22,500 nt of DNA from Anaeromyces robustus. Its lineage: Eukaryota; Neocallimastigomycota; Neocallimastigomycetes; Neocallimastigales; Neocallimastigaceae. Below, piece after piece: positions 9,519 through 18,737 of the stretch. The notes under the pieces were generated by a model. That model did no database searches. It saw nothing but the letters and a program-made list of their open reading frames with translations, and was not told the DNA's origin. Position numbers and translations under genes: made by a program. The stretch covers positions 1 to 22,500 of the forward strand of contig MCFG01000313.1 in the NCBI GenBank assembly GCA_002104895.1. Direction: 5' to 3'. Within the stretch, counting starts at the first letter, position 1. Every line of letters begins with the position of its first letter.

Positions 9519-11283
9519 AGGAATAGTATAACATATAAAAATATAATGTAATTAAATATATAAATATCAAAAAAATGCCATAGTTTTATTACATAGAAAT
9601 TAATAGTATAAATATATTTTATTACTTTTGTATTATTATATATTTATATTTATATAATAAAACATATTCAAAAAATGATTAAAGATTAATAATTAATAAT
9701 TAATAAAAATATATATTTAATCATTACTTTTAAATCATTGGTTAATTCTTAATTATTTACTTATATTTAATTTAAAATTTCATATTATACCTATTTCATT
9801 TTTATTTGTTATTGGAATAATGAATTTGTTAATATAAATATACCAAGAATAAAACATATGAATATATAAATATATGAATATAAATTCATATATAAGAAAT
9901 ATATAATATATAAACACATAATAAATATATATATATTTTCTAAATATTTATAGATATTTATACCATTTTGTAAAATATTACGAAACAAAAAATATATGTG
10001 ATAGTATTATATTAATATATACTTTTTGTATCATATTACTATTTATTTTATTCATGTTCTTTGATAAATGATGTAATACATTGTAAGAATTAATTATTCA
10101 TTATTAATAATACTATTGATAATATTAATATATATATAAAATATAAAACATATTTTATATATATATGTCATCCATTATTATTAATTTAAAAATTTTTAAA
10201 TATGCAAAAAAAATTATCTTAAAAGTTTAAATAATAAAATAAACACTATTTTTTGCTTACAAAAAATATTATATCTAACATTATTTTTTTGGTTTCTTTA
10301 CCATTTTAATATTTATTAAATTAATTATAATTATAATAAAATTATTATTTTATATTAAATATTTTTATATGTAGTTTTTATTTATCCATACTATTTTTAG
10401 TTATAAATAAATATAAAAAGGTTTTGTCTGCCTATGATGTGGTTTTTAAAATTTTTTGTATAATGTTATATATTAATAATTTACATTTAAAAGAATAAAA
10501 GTATTTTTTAATATATTAAAAAATGTTTCTTAATTAAGCATTATTGTACATTAATATATTAAATTGTTAATTGTGTGTGTAACCAAAGATTTAATTAAAT
10601 ATAAAGTTAAAAATTTTAATAATAAACAATAGACATTTAATGATTAAAAAGAAAAGTTATTTATTAAACTTTAAATGAATACAATCAACAATAAATATTA
10701 AAAATTATTATTTTTTATACTTTTATAGTAAATTTATAATAATGCTTTAAATAAAATTTATTAGTTATATTATCTAATATTACATAATAAAGAATATTAA
10801 AAAATTAAAAGAATAATATTTTATTATGAATTTTTTTTTTGTTTAATTTATTTATTACTTATTTATTTATTCATTTAATTTATTTATTAAACTATTGTTA
10901 AAAAGAAAGTCAATTTATTAATATATTTTTTCATATTGATTATATATCTTTTTTAATATATGGCCAATACCATAGAATTGAATGTTATAAATATTTATTA
11001 ATAATGGATAAAAAAAAACTTTAAATATTTTTTTTTTAATTTTGATTACTATTATTGTTATTTATTAAATTTGTATTAATCTTATTAAAACAAAAAAAAA
11101 ATAAATTAAATTTTTTTATAATATTAACTTATATATAAATATAAAATGTCTTCTTTTTTTATTTTTTAAACCTCTTTTTTTTTTTTTCCTTTAAAAATAA
11201 AACAAAAAAAAAGTAAATAAAAAATAAGGGAAAAATAAAAGAATTATCAATGATAAATATACCATAAATAAAATATAATGATA

Positions 11284-11327
11284 TATATCTTTATATTTTT
11301 TTATTTTGAAAAAAATATAAAGATATA
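11284..11327. repeat. Perfect 19-bp hairpin upstream of the first 7TM gene
   Basis: TATCTTTATATTTTTTT (11286-11302) pairs with AAAAAAATATAAAGATA (11309-11325) around the loop ATTTTG, and two more pairs extend the stem outward. It ends about 145 nt before the ATG at 11472. It could lie in the 5' leader if transcription starts upstream. The transcription start is not visible, so this is positional inference. Confidence 0.6.
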
Positions 11328-11471
11328 AAATAATATTATAATATCCTCCAATAAAAAATATATATATAAAGAAAAACAATAAATGAAAATAATATAAAAA
11401 GAAACTACAACAAAAACAATAATTTAAGATATCATTTTTTTAATATATATATATAAATAAAAGAAAAAAAA

Positions 11472-12935
11472 ATGCAAGAAATATTAAAAAAATATTCAAA
11501 TAATCAATTAGTTGAATCAAAATTTGATATATATCAATCATTATTTTTACCATTTATAGAAAGTAGTTTTTTTCCTTGGTTATTTGTAGTGTTATTATTA
11601 AATAAAAGAAAATGGAATAAACCAGTTACTTTAATATTAGTAGGTCATTGGTTATTAAGAGCTATAGGTGATATATTAAGAAATTATATACAATTAAGGG
11701 AAAGTGAATTAAATACATTATGGCCAGGAAGTACTACAAATTGGTATATTGGAGAAGCAGCAGCTCATGTATTTTGGTTAGGAGGTGAAATATTAGGAGA
11801 TTGGTATCCATTATTAAGAACAAAAGCAGTTACAAATAATAATCGTAAAGTAAGAATAATATTTTTTACTTGTATATTATATAATATTACTAAAATATTA
11901 GGTATGCTTACCTATTTTATTGATTTCCCAATGAATCTAAAAATTCATGAAAATGGTGGATTTCATTTAGCAAAATTCAATTTATTATGGTGGTCCTGTA
12001 TTGGTTTAATGCAAATTACAAGTTTTATTTATGATTTATCAGTAATTTTAGCATTAAAATCATGTCTTTTTAATAAACTTAATGAATATAGAACAAGAGG
12101 AAATACCTTTTTAGATAAATTTAAACAAATTTCAGAGTTACGTATTTTTTGTTCTATGATTATATCAATACTTTTTTTCCCATTTTTAATTGCTTTCATT
12201 ATATCGCTTATGAAACAATATCAATTTCAAAAAAATCAAGAAGTTGGTGGAGGTAATAGAAAAAATTCACCTTATATTGAAGATGAAGGTATTGAACATA
12301 TACGTCAATTAGTATTAGGTTTTAATTTTACATTAATGTATATTGATCAAATTTTACTTAGAAATTTTGTTGAAAATAATAATCAAAGTAAAAAAGTAGG
12401 TTATGACGAAAATAATAATGGATCATTCCATATGCAATTTACTGAAAGTTTAAATTATAGTGGTAACAGTCATACTTTTAAGGATAATAATCTTCATCTT
12501 ACTACGCTTAGTAATAATAGTAGTAATAATAATAATAATAATTATAAAAATATCATTTCACCAGTATCAAGTGAAAATACCATTAATGAAAAATATGATA
12601 TATTTTCAAGTGTTTCTTCGTCACAACATCGTTTGTCAGGTACACTTACAAATTCACCAGGAATTGATTTCTATTCAATTTCAAATAAAAATGTTAGTAG
12701 TCCTATCTATGAAACAAATCAATATTATGATTCAATGAGTAGAATTAATAACAATAGTAATAACAGTAATGTTGTTCATTATAATCTTAATTATAATAAT
12801 AATTATAATTCTATTGGAAATAAGAATAATAATTATTATAATTATGATAATAATAATAATAATAATGATAATGGATATGGAAATTCATATAAAAAACAGG
12901 CAAAAATATCAAATATTAAACCATTTGATTATTAA
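11472..12935 (+). CDS. 7TM membrane protein paralogue 1, Asn-rich C-tail
   Basis: An uninterrupted 487-codon frame; the ATG sits in an A-rich leader (AGAAAAAAAAATGC). Seven hydrophobic helices near residues 25-44, 51-70, 92-109, 126-150, 169-195, 223-247 and 276-296. Positive charges cluster after helices 1 (NKRKWNK), 3 (RTKAVTNNNRKVR) and 5, predicting N-terminus outside and C-terminus inside. Residues 300-487 are a hydrophilic Ser/Asn tail. Signature motifs: FPWL (34-37), GDWYPLLRTKAVT (109-121), CILYN (134-138), WW (173-174), YDLSVI (187-192), KFKQISELR (216-224) and YIDQILLR (290-297). Paralogues lie at 15615 and 21413. I do not recognise a named family. The topology is GPCR-like but the motifs are not those of known fungal receptors. 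A transporter or other polytopic protein remains possible. No signal peptide or intron was seen. Confidence 0.9.
   Translation: MQEILKKYSNNQLVESKFDIYQSLFLPFIESSFFPWLFVVLLLNKRKWNKPVTLILVGHWLLRAIGDILRNYIQLRESELNTLWPGSTTNWYIGEAAAHVFWLGGEILGDWYPLLRTKAVTNNNRKVRIIFFTCILYNITKILGMLTYFIDFPMNLKIHENGGFHLAKFNLLWWSCIGLMQITSFIYDLSVILALKSCLFNKLNEYRTRGNTFLDKFKQISELRIFCSMIISILFFPFLIAFIISLMKQYQFQKNQEVGGGNRKNSPYIEDEGIEHIRQLVLGFNFTLMYIDQILLRNFVENNNQSKKVGYDENNNGSFHMQFTESLNYSGNSHTFKDNNLHLTTLSNNSSNNNNNNYKNIISPVSSENTINEKYDIFSSVSSSQHRLSGTLTNSPGIDFYSISNKNVSSPIYETNQYYDSMSRINNNSNNSNVVHYNLNYNNNYNSIGNKNNNYYNYDNNNNNNDNGYGNSYKKQAKISNIKPFDY
12503..12543 (+). repeat. AAT/AGT-rich low-complexity codon tract in paralogue 1
   Basis: Runs of AAT and AGT codons encode NNSSNNNNNN (residues 348-357) in the cytoplasmic tail. 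Further Asn/Tyr-rich blocks follow at about 426-470. These tracts are absent from the membrane region, so slippage is tolerated only in the tail. Confidence 0.85.
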
Positions 12936-13017
12936 ATATAAGAGAGAGAAAAAAAGGATTATTATATTTAATATATGGAATATTTATATTTAATATATAC
13001 AATTTTTTATTCTTTTT

Positions 13018-13081
13018 ATTTCTTATCGTTTATTATTTATTTATGTATATATATATAAATAAATAATGAACGATAAGAAAT
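13018..13081. terminator. Long hairpin 83 nt after the first 7TM gene
   Basis: Arms of 26 bp (13018-13043 and 13056-13081) pair around a 12-nt TGTATATATATA-type loop. The only non-Watson-Crick position would be a U-G wobble in the transcribed RNA. The TTCTTATCG/CGATAAGAA core contains G and C, unusual here. The position suggests a structured 3' UTR or 3'-processing role. It could equally be a small inverted-repeat element. Confidence 0.6.
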
Positions 13082-13296
13082 ATTTATGTATATATACTCA
13101 TATATCCAAAATTAATTTTTCAGTGATATGTATATAAGTTAAATGTTTAAAAACTATATTTTTTTTAAAAAAAAAAATGACAATAGTAATAATAGAGGAA
13201 ATCTTCTAGTATAAATATAATTAAGTTTTATACAGATAAAATAATACAAAAAAAATCGAGTAAAATTAAAAAAAAATAATAATAATAATAAAAATA

Positions 13297-13358
13297 AAAC
13301 AAAATAAAATAAAATATAAAACAAAATAAAATAAAATATAAAATAAAATAAAATAAAG
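13297..13358. repeat. A-rich tandem repeat, about 21-22 bp unit
   Basis: A unit of the form AAACAAAATAAAATAAAAT plus AT is repeated at 13297 and 13318, then continues with a degenerate third copy lacking the C. It is a composite of (AAAAT)n pentamers. Confidence 0.75.
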
Positions 13359-13608
13359 TAATAAATAAAAAAAAATCAAATAAAAAAAAAAAGAAATACT
13401 ATAATAATATTGACAATTATATAAAATATAAAATAATAATAATTATTGCTTCATATATTAATTATAAAATATTATATATTTAATAAAATTAATAAAATAT
13501 TAATAATACATTATTAAATAGTATGATTTTTTTTATATAATATTTTTTTTATTAACGTTATTGTAATATTCATATATGTAATTAAATAATTTTTTTTTTT
13601 TTTACTTT

Positions 13609-13645
13609 ACACAAATATTCATATTCAAGATATAAATATTTGTGT
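13609..13645. repeat. Perfect 11-bp inverted repeat
   Basis: ACACAAATATT (13609-13619) and AATATTTGTGT (13635-13645) are exact complements around a 15-nt spacer. They lie just before the TATTGTTGGA repeats. The function is unknown. Confidence 0.65.
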
Positions 13646-13675
13646 ATTTATGTATATATGATATTTGTATCAATT

Positions 13676-13760
13676 ATTGTTGGACAAAATAAAAATAAAA
13701 TTTATTGATTATTGTTGGATATAAAAGAAAAACAAAATTATTAATTGTTTATTGTTGACA
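13676..13760. repeat. Diverged direct repeat headed by ATTGTTGGA
   Basis: ATTGTTGGA starts at 13676 and 13711, and the variant ATTGTTGAC at 13751, each followed by A-rich sequence, giving units of 35 and 40 bp. A related AATTGTTGGACA occurs at 1315-1326. TGTTGGA resembles the start of some fungal Copia LTRs, but no matching LTR end or target duplication was found. Confidence 0.5.
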
Positions 13761-14499
13761 TCAAAATATTATTTGCTTATTTTGTTTCAGAATAAAAAAA
13801 AATTAAAAATAAATATTTATTAAAAAAAAAAAATTATTATTGTGATATTTATGTAATTAAACAAAAAATTTATGATAAACAACATGTTTAATGTTTTATG
13901 TTTTCTTTTTATTGTATTTTTAATACATTATTATATATATCATTTAAATTAAACATATTAAATTATTAATTAGTATTAATTATTACTTATCATCAATAAT
14001 TAAAAGTAATTGTCATTGAAATCAATAAAAATTCACTATTAATTATTATAAAATATATATATTTTTAAAAAATGCCACTTTTTTTCTTTTAATTAAAAAA
14101 TTAATGGTTTATACTAAATCTTTTTTTTTTTTTTTTATTAAAAGTTTAAAATTTAAACAAATAATTAATAAACCTTTACTATTCTTTATTGTTATTAATC
14201 TTTTTATTTTAAATTAGAATTTTTACAAAAAGATTTATCAATGAAAATTTTGAATTAAAGTTATAATACTTTTGTATATAATAATTCAAAATTTTAATGA
14301 TATTTAAAATAATAATAATAATTAATATAAAAGTAATAAAAAAAAAGATTTATCATTGAAATAATATAAAAAATGTTAATTTATAATAAACTATTAATAA
14401 AATTTTATGATATTTTTGTATATAATAAAAAGATAATAAAAAGGATTAAATTTTAAAAAAAATATCTTTTAATCTTTTAATAAAGATATCACAAACGTT

Positions 14500-14500
<1 letters not shown>

Positions 14501-14533
<33 letters not shown>
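14501..14533. repeat. Short (AAT)n run
   Basis: About eleven AAT triplets. No coding frame continues on either side. Confidence 0.85.
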
Positions 14534-14536
<3 letters not shown>

Positions 14537-14698
14537 TATTAAAATTAAAATTCTTGTATTTTAAGGATTAAATTACCCATTTAATATTATTATTTACAAC
14601 TTGAATAAGTATGATATTATCCATGTAACACTAAATAAATTATATAGAAAAATAAAAAATATTTAATAATTTAGCATAAAAAAAAAAAAACTAGTTAT

Positions 14699-14762
14699 AA
14701 AAAAGGTTAATAATTAATATAAAAAAAACAATATTAATATAAATTAATTATTAACCTTTTTT
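14699..14762. repeat. Perfect 20-bp inverted repeat, 24-nt loop
   Basis: AAAAAAGGTTAATAATTAAT (14699-14718) is exactly complementary to 14743-14762. The GGTTAATAATTAAT core is specific enough to be non-random. It is the same general design (20-38-bp arms, 10-60-nt loop) as the elements at 8564 and 18763. Confidence 0.8.
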
Positions 14763-15614
14763 TTTTTTAATAATTATTTTTTATTAATATTTATTATAAT
14801 AATATTAACAATTTTAATCAAATGCTTAAGTAATTAATTAAAATAGTAAAAAGATAAAAACTTTCTTTATTATATTTTATACTCTTCACCAAATATTTTA
14901 TTTGTAGGAAATATTGCATTTAAAATATAAAAATTTTTATTAATTAAAGCTTATTAATATATAATTCTTATTAATTAAAATTTTTTATTAGGTAAATTAA
15001 AAAACAATTATCTTATTAATTTATGTAATTAAAAAATTAAATTTTATTATTATTTAAAATTTATGATTATCTTTTTTATGTTAAATATGACAATTACGAT
15101 TTTTTTTTAAAAAAAAAAATAAAAGAAAGAATTAAATAATAATAAAACCTATATATATAATAAAAAAAAAAAGAATGAAATTAAAAAAAATTCTTTCCAC
15201 CACATGTTATATTCATATATTCATGTATATTTAAATAAAAGAAAAGTAGTAAATCATTAAAATATATAAAGAATGTAGCTTTTTGTAATTTTTTTATAAA
15301 AAAAAAATAAAACTTTTCGTTTTTAATATATATTTATATTAAATTGAAATAATAATAATAATTGATTACCATAATATATAAATAATACCTATATACTAAT
15401 ATATAAAAAGAAAAAGTATATCATAAATATTATTATCATTATATATAGGATATATATAGTCAGTACATCAAATTACAAAAAAAAAGAAAAAAAATAATAG
15501 TAATAATATAATTATAATTATATATATACACACAACATACCTACACATAAAATACATAAAATTATTATAAAAATATATATAAAATAATATATAAATATAT
15601 AAAATATAACAAAA

Positions 15615-17123
15615 ATGATAGATCTAATACAATATGCCGAAAGTAAAAGAAGAATAAGTAATTTAACAATTGATATATCCCAAAAAGCATTAACTTCAAT
15701 AATAACATGTAAATTTCTACCTTGGTTATTATTAATTTTAATATTAAATAGAAAAAATTGGAAAAAACCTATATCATTAATTTTAATAGGATTTTTTATT
15801 TTTAAAGTAATAGGTACAAGTATAAGTACTTGTATTGAATTAAGACCAAGAGTAGATAATGCAGTTTGGCCATATACTAAAAGTAATTGGTATGGTCTAT
15901 TAGCAACAAGTAATGTATTTTATTTACTTGGAGAAATGTTAGGAGATTGGTATCCTTTATTAAGAACAAAAGCAGTGACTACAAATAGTAAAAAAATAAG
16001 AATAGTTACCTTTATGTGTATACTTTATAATATAGTTAAATTGTATGGTATAATATGTTATTATTTAGATTATCCAATTAATTTAACTCAATATGATGAA
16101 AAAAATGTTGAAATTAATGGTACTATAAAATTTAAAATAAGATGGTGGGGAATGGTAGCAACTTTACAAATTGTTAGTTTTATGTATGATCTTTCAGTTA
16201 TTTATGCTTTAAAAACGGATCTTTTTAATAAACTTGCAGAATGTAATAATTATTGTCAAAATAATTTTATCAATAAATTTAAACAAATATCTGAATTACG
16301 TATTATTATATCTATGACGGCTTCTTTATTATTTTTACCTTTTATTATTATATTTGTTATTTCACTTTTTAAAGAATATACTATTGGTAAAAATCCAGCA
16401 AAAACTAATATAGAAGTTCAAATTGAACAATTACGTCAAACTGTTCTTAGTGTAAATTATACTTTTATGTATATTGATCAAATATTCCTTAGATGTTATG
16501 TAGAACGTACAAGAAGGCCAACTACTGAAAATCCATCCTATGTTGATGCTTCATATATAAATTCTAAAAAAGCACATAATAATCATAATAATCATAATTA
16601 TCATTATAATCATAACCATAATCATAGTCAAAGTCATAATTATAGTGGCAGTTATAGTCATAATTATAGTGGCAGTCATAGTCATAATCGTAATAATTGT
16701 AGTATTGATGATAATAATAATGATCATTATAATGATTATAATTATAAAAAAGTAGAAACTATTCAAACTTCAGATGAAAATATAAATAAAGATTATAAAG
16801 GAAAAAATAAAGAAAAAGATAAAGAAGATTCTATCGTAACATGGACTTATAGTGAAACTTCACCGAGTAAAAGAATAGTTAATCCTATGAATAATAATAA
16901 TAATAATAATAGTTCATCATTTTATATACTAACAGAAGAAGATGAAGAATCAAGTTTAATACTTGATGATAATATTCATGAAAGTTTTTCCACTCAAGCT
17001 ACTATTAATAATAACCCATATACCAATATTAATATGAATAATCTTAATTATAATAATAATAATTATAATAATAAACAAAATTTTCATTTTGATTATATAA
17101 ATAGAAAGAAAAGTAATACATAA
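15615..17123 (+). CDS. 7TM membrane protein paralogue 2, His/Asn-rich C-tail
   Basis: A 502-codon uninterrupted frame, ATG in A-rich context (AACAAAAATGA). Clear paralogue of the gene at 11472 through the whole membrane region. Seven helices near residues 27-45, 52-72, 92-110, 129-150, 178-199, 229-251 and 273-292. Shared motifs are LPWL (35-38), GDWYPLLRTKAVT (110-122), CILYN (135-139), WW (177-178), YDLSVI (191-196), KFKQISELRI (221-230) and YIDQIFLR (286-293). The loop between helices 4 and 5 carries possible N-glycosylation sequons N156-L-T and N168-G-T, consistent with an outside location. The tail (about 300-502) differs completely from paralogue 1: a His/Asn/Ser block at 320-358, a Lys/Glu-rich stretch near 393-405 and an acidic segment TEEDEESSLILDDN. 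The function is unrecognised; a receptor-like role is inference from topology. Confidence 0.9.
   Translation: MIDLIQYAESKRRISNLTIDISQKALTSIITCKFLPWLLLILILNRKNWKKPISLILIGFFIFKVIGTSISTCIELRPRVDNAVWPYTKSNWYGLLATSNVFYLLGEMLGDWYPLLRTKAVTTNSKKIRIVTFMCILYNIVKLYGIICYYLDYPINLTQYDEKNVEINGTIKFKIRWWGMVATLQIVSFMYDLSVIYALKTDLFNKLAECNNYCQNNFINKFKQISELRIIISMTASLLFLPFIIIFVISLFKEYTIGKNPAKTNIEVQIEQLRQTVLSVNYTFMYIDQIFLRCYVERTRRPTTENPSYVDASYINSKKAHNNHNNHNYHYNHNHNHSQSHNYSGSYSHNYSGSHSHNRNNCSIDDNNNDHYNDYNYKKVETIQTSDENINKDYKGKNKEKDKEDSIVTWTYSETSPSKRIVNPMNNNNNNNSSSFYILTEEDEESSLILDDNIHESFSTQATINNNPYTNINMNNLNYNNNNYNNKQNFHFDYINRKKSNT
16577..16690 (+). repeat. His/Asn codon repeat in paralogue 2 tail
   Basis: CAT and AAT codons alternate (HNNHNNHNYHYNHNHNHS, residues 321-338). 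A short duplicated segment encoding SHNYSGSYSHNYSGSHSH (340-357) follows. At DNA level it is a CATAAT-type repeat with two near-identical TATAGTGGCAGT units. The minus-strand complement is open but gives only Met/Ile-rich nonsense. Confidence 0.85.
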
Positions 17124-17435
17124 AAAATAAGAATAAAAAGAATTTAAAAAAAAAAATGTAAAATATAAAAAATAAAATATATTAAATAATAAAAATATAT
17201 TTTTGAAAAAATAAAAAGTTTTTAATAATAAAATATGATAATGTAAATATAATCTAATGTAAATAATTAAAAAAAAAAAAGAAAAAGAAAAGTTATAGAA
17301 AAAATATAATTAAGAAAAAAAAAAAACTAATAAATAAAGTATTTACAGAATATAAAAATTTCTGATACTAATGCTTGATAATTATATAATATTAAAAAAT
17401 TTTTAATAATTGTTAAAATTAATAGCATATACCTA

Positions 17436-17463
17436 TTTTTTTTTTTTTTTTTTTTTTTTTTTT
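17436..17463. repeat. Poly-T run, 28 nt
   Basis: An uninterrupted run of T about 310 nt downstream of paralogue 2. Its length matches the poly-A runs at 412 (27) and 9490 (29). Confidence 0.9.
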
Positions 17464-18106
17464 AGTTTTTAGTTTTATTAATATGAACAAAAATGTTAAT
17501 CATTAGAAAATTATTTTAAAAATTGAAATAATTATTTTTTTTTAATTTGTTTGTTTATTTGTATTATATAATTAAGATTAAAATAAAAATGAGATTTAAA
17601 AAAAAAAAATTGAAATATTAATAAAAGTTTTTATTATCAAAATTTATATATTAATATTTATATTCTAATTTTCTTAGTTTAAATTGAAAAACAGTGATAT
17701 TCTTATATATACTATTTATTAATTTAAATTAATTGTAATTAAACAATTTTTTTTTATTTTTTTATTGACCAAAGATAAAGAGATAAAGATATATCTGGTA
17801 AATATAAATATTAAAAAAATAAACCATTTCATGAATTAAAAAAATTATAATATGTTTAATATTTTAATTAAAAATTTTATTATATAAAATACATATTTAA
17901 TAAAAATAATTAATAATTATTATAACTTTGATGTTTATTATATGAAATATAAATAGTTATTTATATTTTTAAAACAGAATAAAACATAAAACCAAAATAA
18001 AATTATTAATAATATAAATATTATATACATTATTTTATTATTTTCTTATTCATATTCACTCTTTAAAAAAAAAAGATCTTTCCTTTTTTTTAGTACAAAA
18101 AATTAT

Positions 18107-18146
18107 AATTTCCCATGAATATTTTTAATTTCCCATGAATATTTTT
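18107..18146. repeat. Perfect 20-bp direct repeat, two copies
   Basis: AATTTCCCATGAATATTTTT occurs at 18107-18126 and again immediately at 18127-18146. The CCCATG core is unusual for the local composition. This could be a recent slippage duplication. Confidence 0.85.
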
Positions 18147-18388
18147 TTAAAAAAAAAATAAAGATTTTAGTATATTATCATTAATATCTTTTTTATTTAA
18201 TTAATGATTATACATATGAATATAATTAAAGATAATAAAATAAATTTAATAATAATAATAATAATAATAATAATTATAGTAAAGTTTTTTAAATAGTAAA
18301 ATAATAATTAATATTTTAATATTAATCCTTAAAAAAAATAAGAAATTTTCTCCACATTGTAACACAAAATAAATTACTTTTTTTAAAA

Positions 18389-18420
18389 TAATACTAATTA
18401 TTACAAGAAAATTAGTATTA
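18389..18420. repeat. 11-bp inverted repeat
   Basis: TAATACTAATT (18389-18399) pairs with AATTAGTATTA (18410-18420) around a 10-nt loop containing ACAAGA. It is short and A/T-rich, so chance cannot be excluded. Confidence 0.55.
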
Positions 18421-18526
18421 TGAATAATATGACAATATGACATTAATAATATATTAAAATATTAAAATACAAAATATATTAATATATATTATATTGTTCC
18501 TTTTTTGAATATATTATTATTTCTTG

Positions 18527-18554
18527 TAATAGTCATTGATAATAATGACTATTA
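18527..18554. repeat. 11-bp inverted repeat
   Basis: TAATAGTCATT (18527-18537) pairs exactly with AATGACTATTA (18544-18554) around a 6-nt loop. It lies about 200 bp before the larger nested element at 18738. Confidence 0.6.
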
Positions 18555-18737
18555 TTAAAAGTATCCAATATATATACCAAAGAAAGAAAAAAAATATTAA
18601 GGAAAAGAAATATACGATAATAATGTTATGCTATTTTTTTATATATTTTTTAATAAATTAAATGTTGATATTTAATTCTTTTATGTAATGATAAATATAT
18701 ATAATTGATATAATAATATATATTCTAAATAAAAAAT

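Larger units (their letters stand above)
8291..11471. other. Long spacer upstream of the first 7TM gene, no gene seen
   Basis: About 3.2 kb without a credible coding frame on either strand. It contains a perfect 24-bp inverted repeat (8564), a 29-nt poly-A run (9490), a hairpin (11284) and many short A/T palindromes (for example around 10128-10170). A slightly less AT-rich patch at 10426-10450 (GGTTTTGTCTGCCTATGATG) carries no recognised motif. The last 330 bases before the ATG are pyrimidine-rich, then A-rich, with no clear TATA box that can be distinguished from background. Confidence 0.7.
12936..15614. other. Spacer between 7TM paralogues 1 and 2, no gene seen
   Basis: About 2.7 kb with no credible frame. 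It contains a long 3' hairpin (13018), a 21-22-bp A-rich tandem repeat (13297), a small hairpin (13609), a diverged TATTGTTGGA direct repeat (13676), a loose duplication around 14226/14341, an AAT run (14501) and a perfect 20-bp inverted repeat (14699). The 200 bases before 15615 are A/T-rich with ACACACAAC-type sequence at 15530-15545 and no clear promoter motif. Confidence 0.7.

Noticed and set aside
11191-11379. Minus-strand frame of 62 codons
   Set aside because: Phe/Tyr/Ile-rich text from A/T simple sequence, overlapping the perfect hairpin at 11284 and the likely leader of the 7TM gene.
12460-12993. Alternative-frame + strand ORFs inside and past the tail of 7TM paralogue 1
   Set aside because: Out-of-frame readings of the Asn codon repeats of the real gene; Ile-rich without motifs.
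16551-16766. Minus-strand frame opposite the His/Asn tail of paralogue 2
   Set aside because: Complement of CAT/AAT repeats, giving Met/Ile/Thr-rich nonsense; the + strand frame has paralogue support.
18246-18443. Minus-strand frame of 65 codons ending in poly-Tyr
   Set aside because: Begins by an inverted repeat and ends in an AAT run; hydrophobic A/T-driven composition and no similarity to the gene families in the window.
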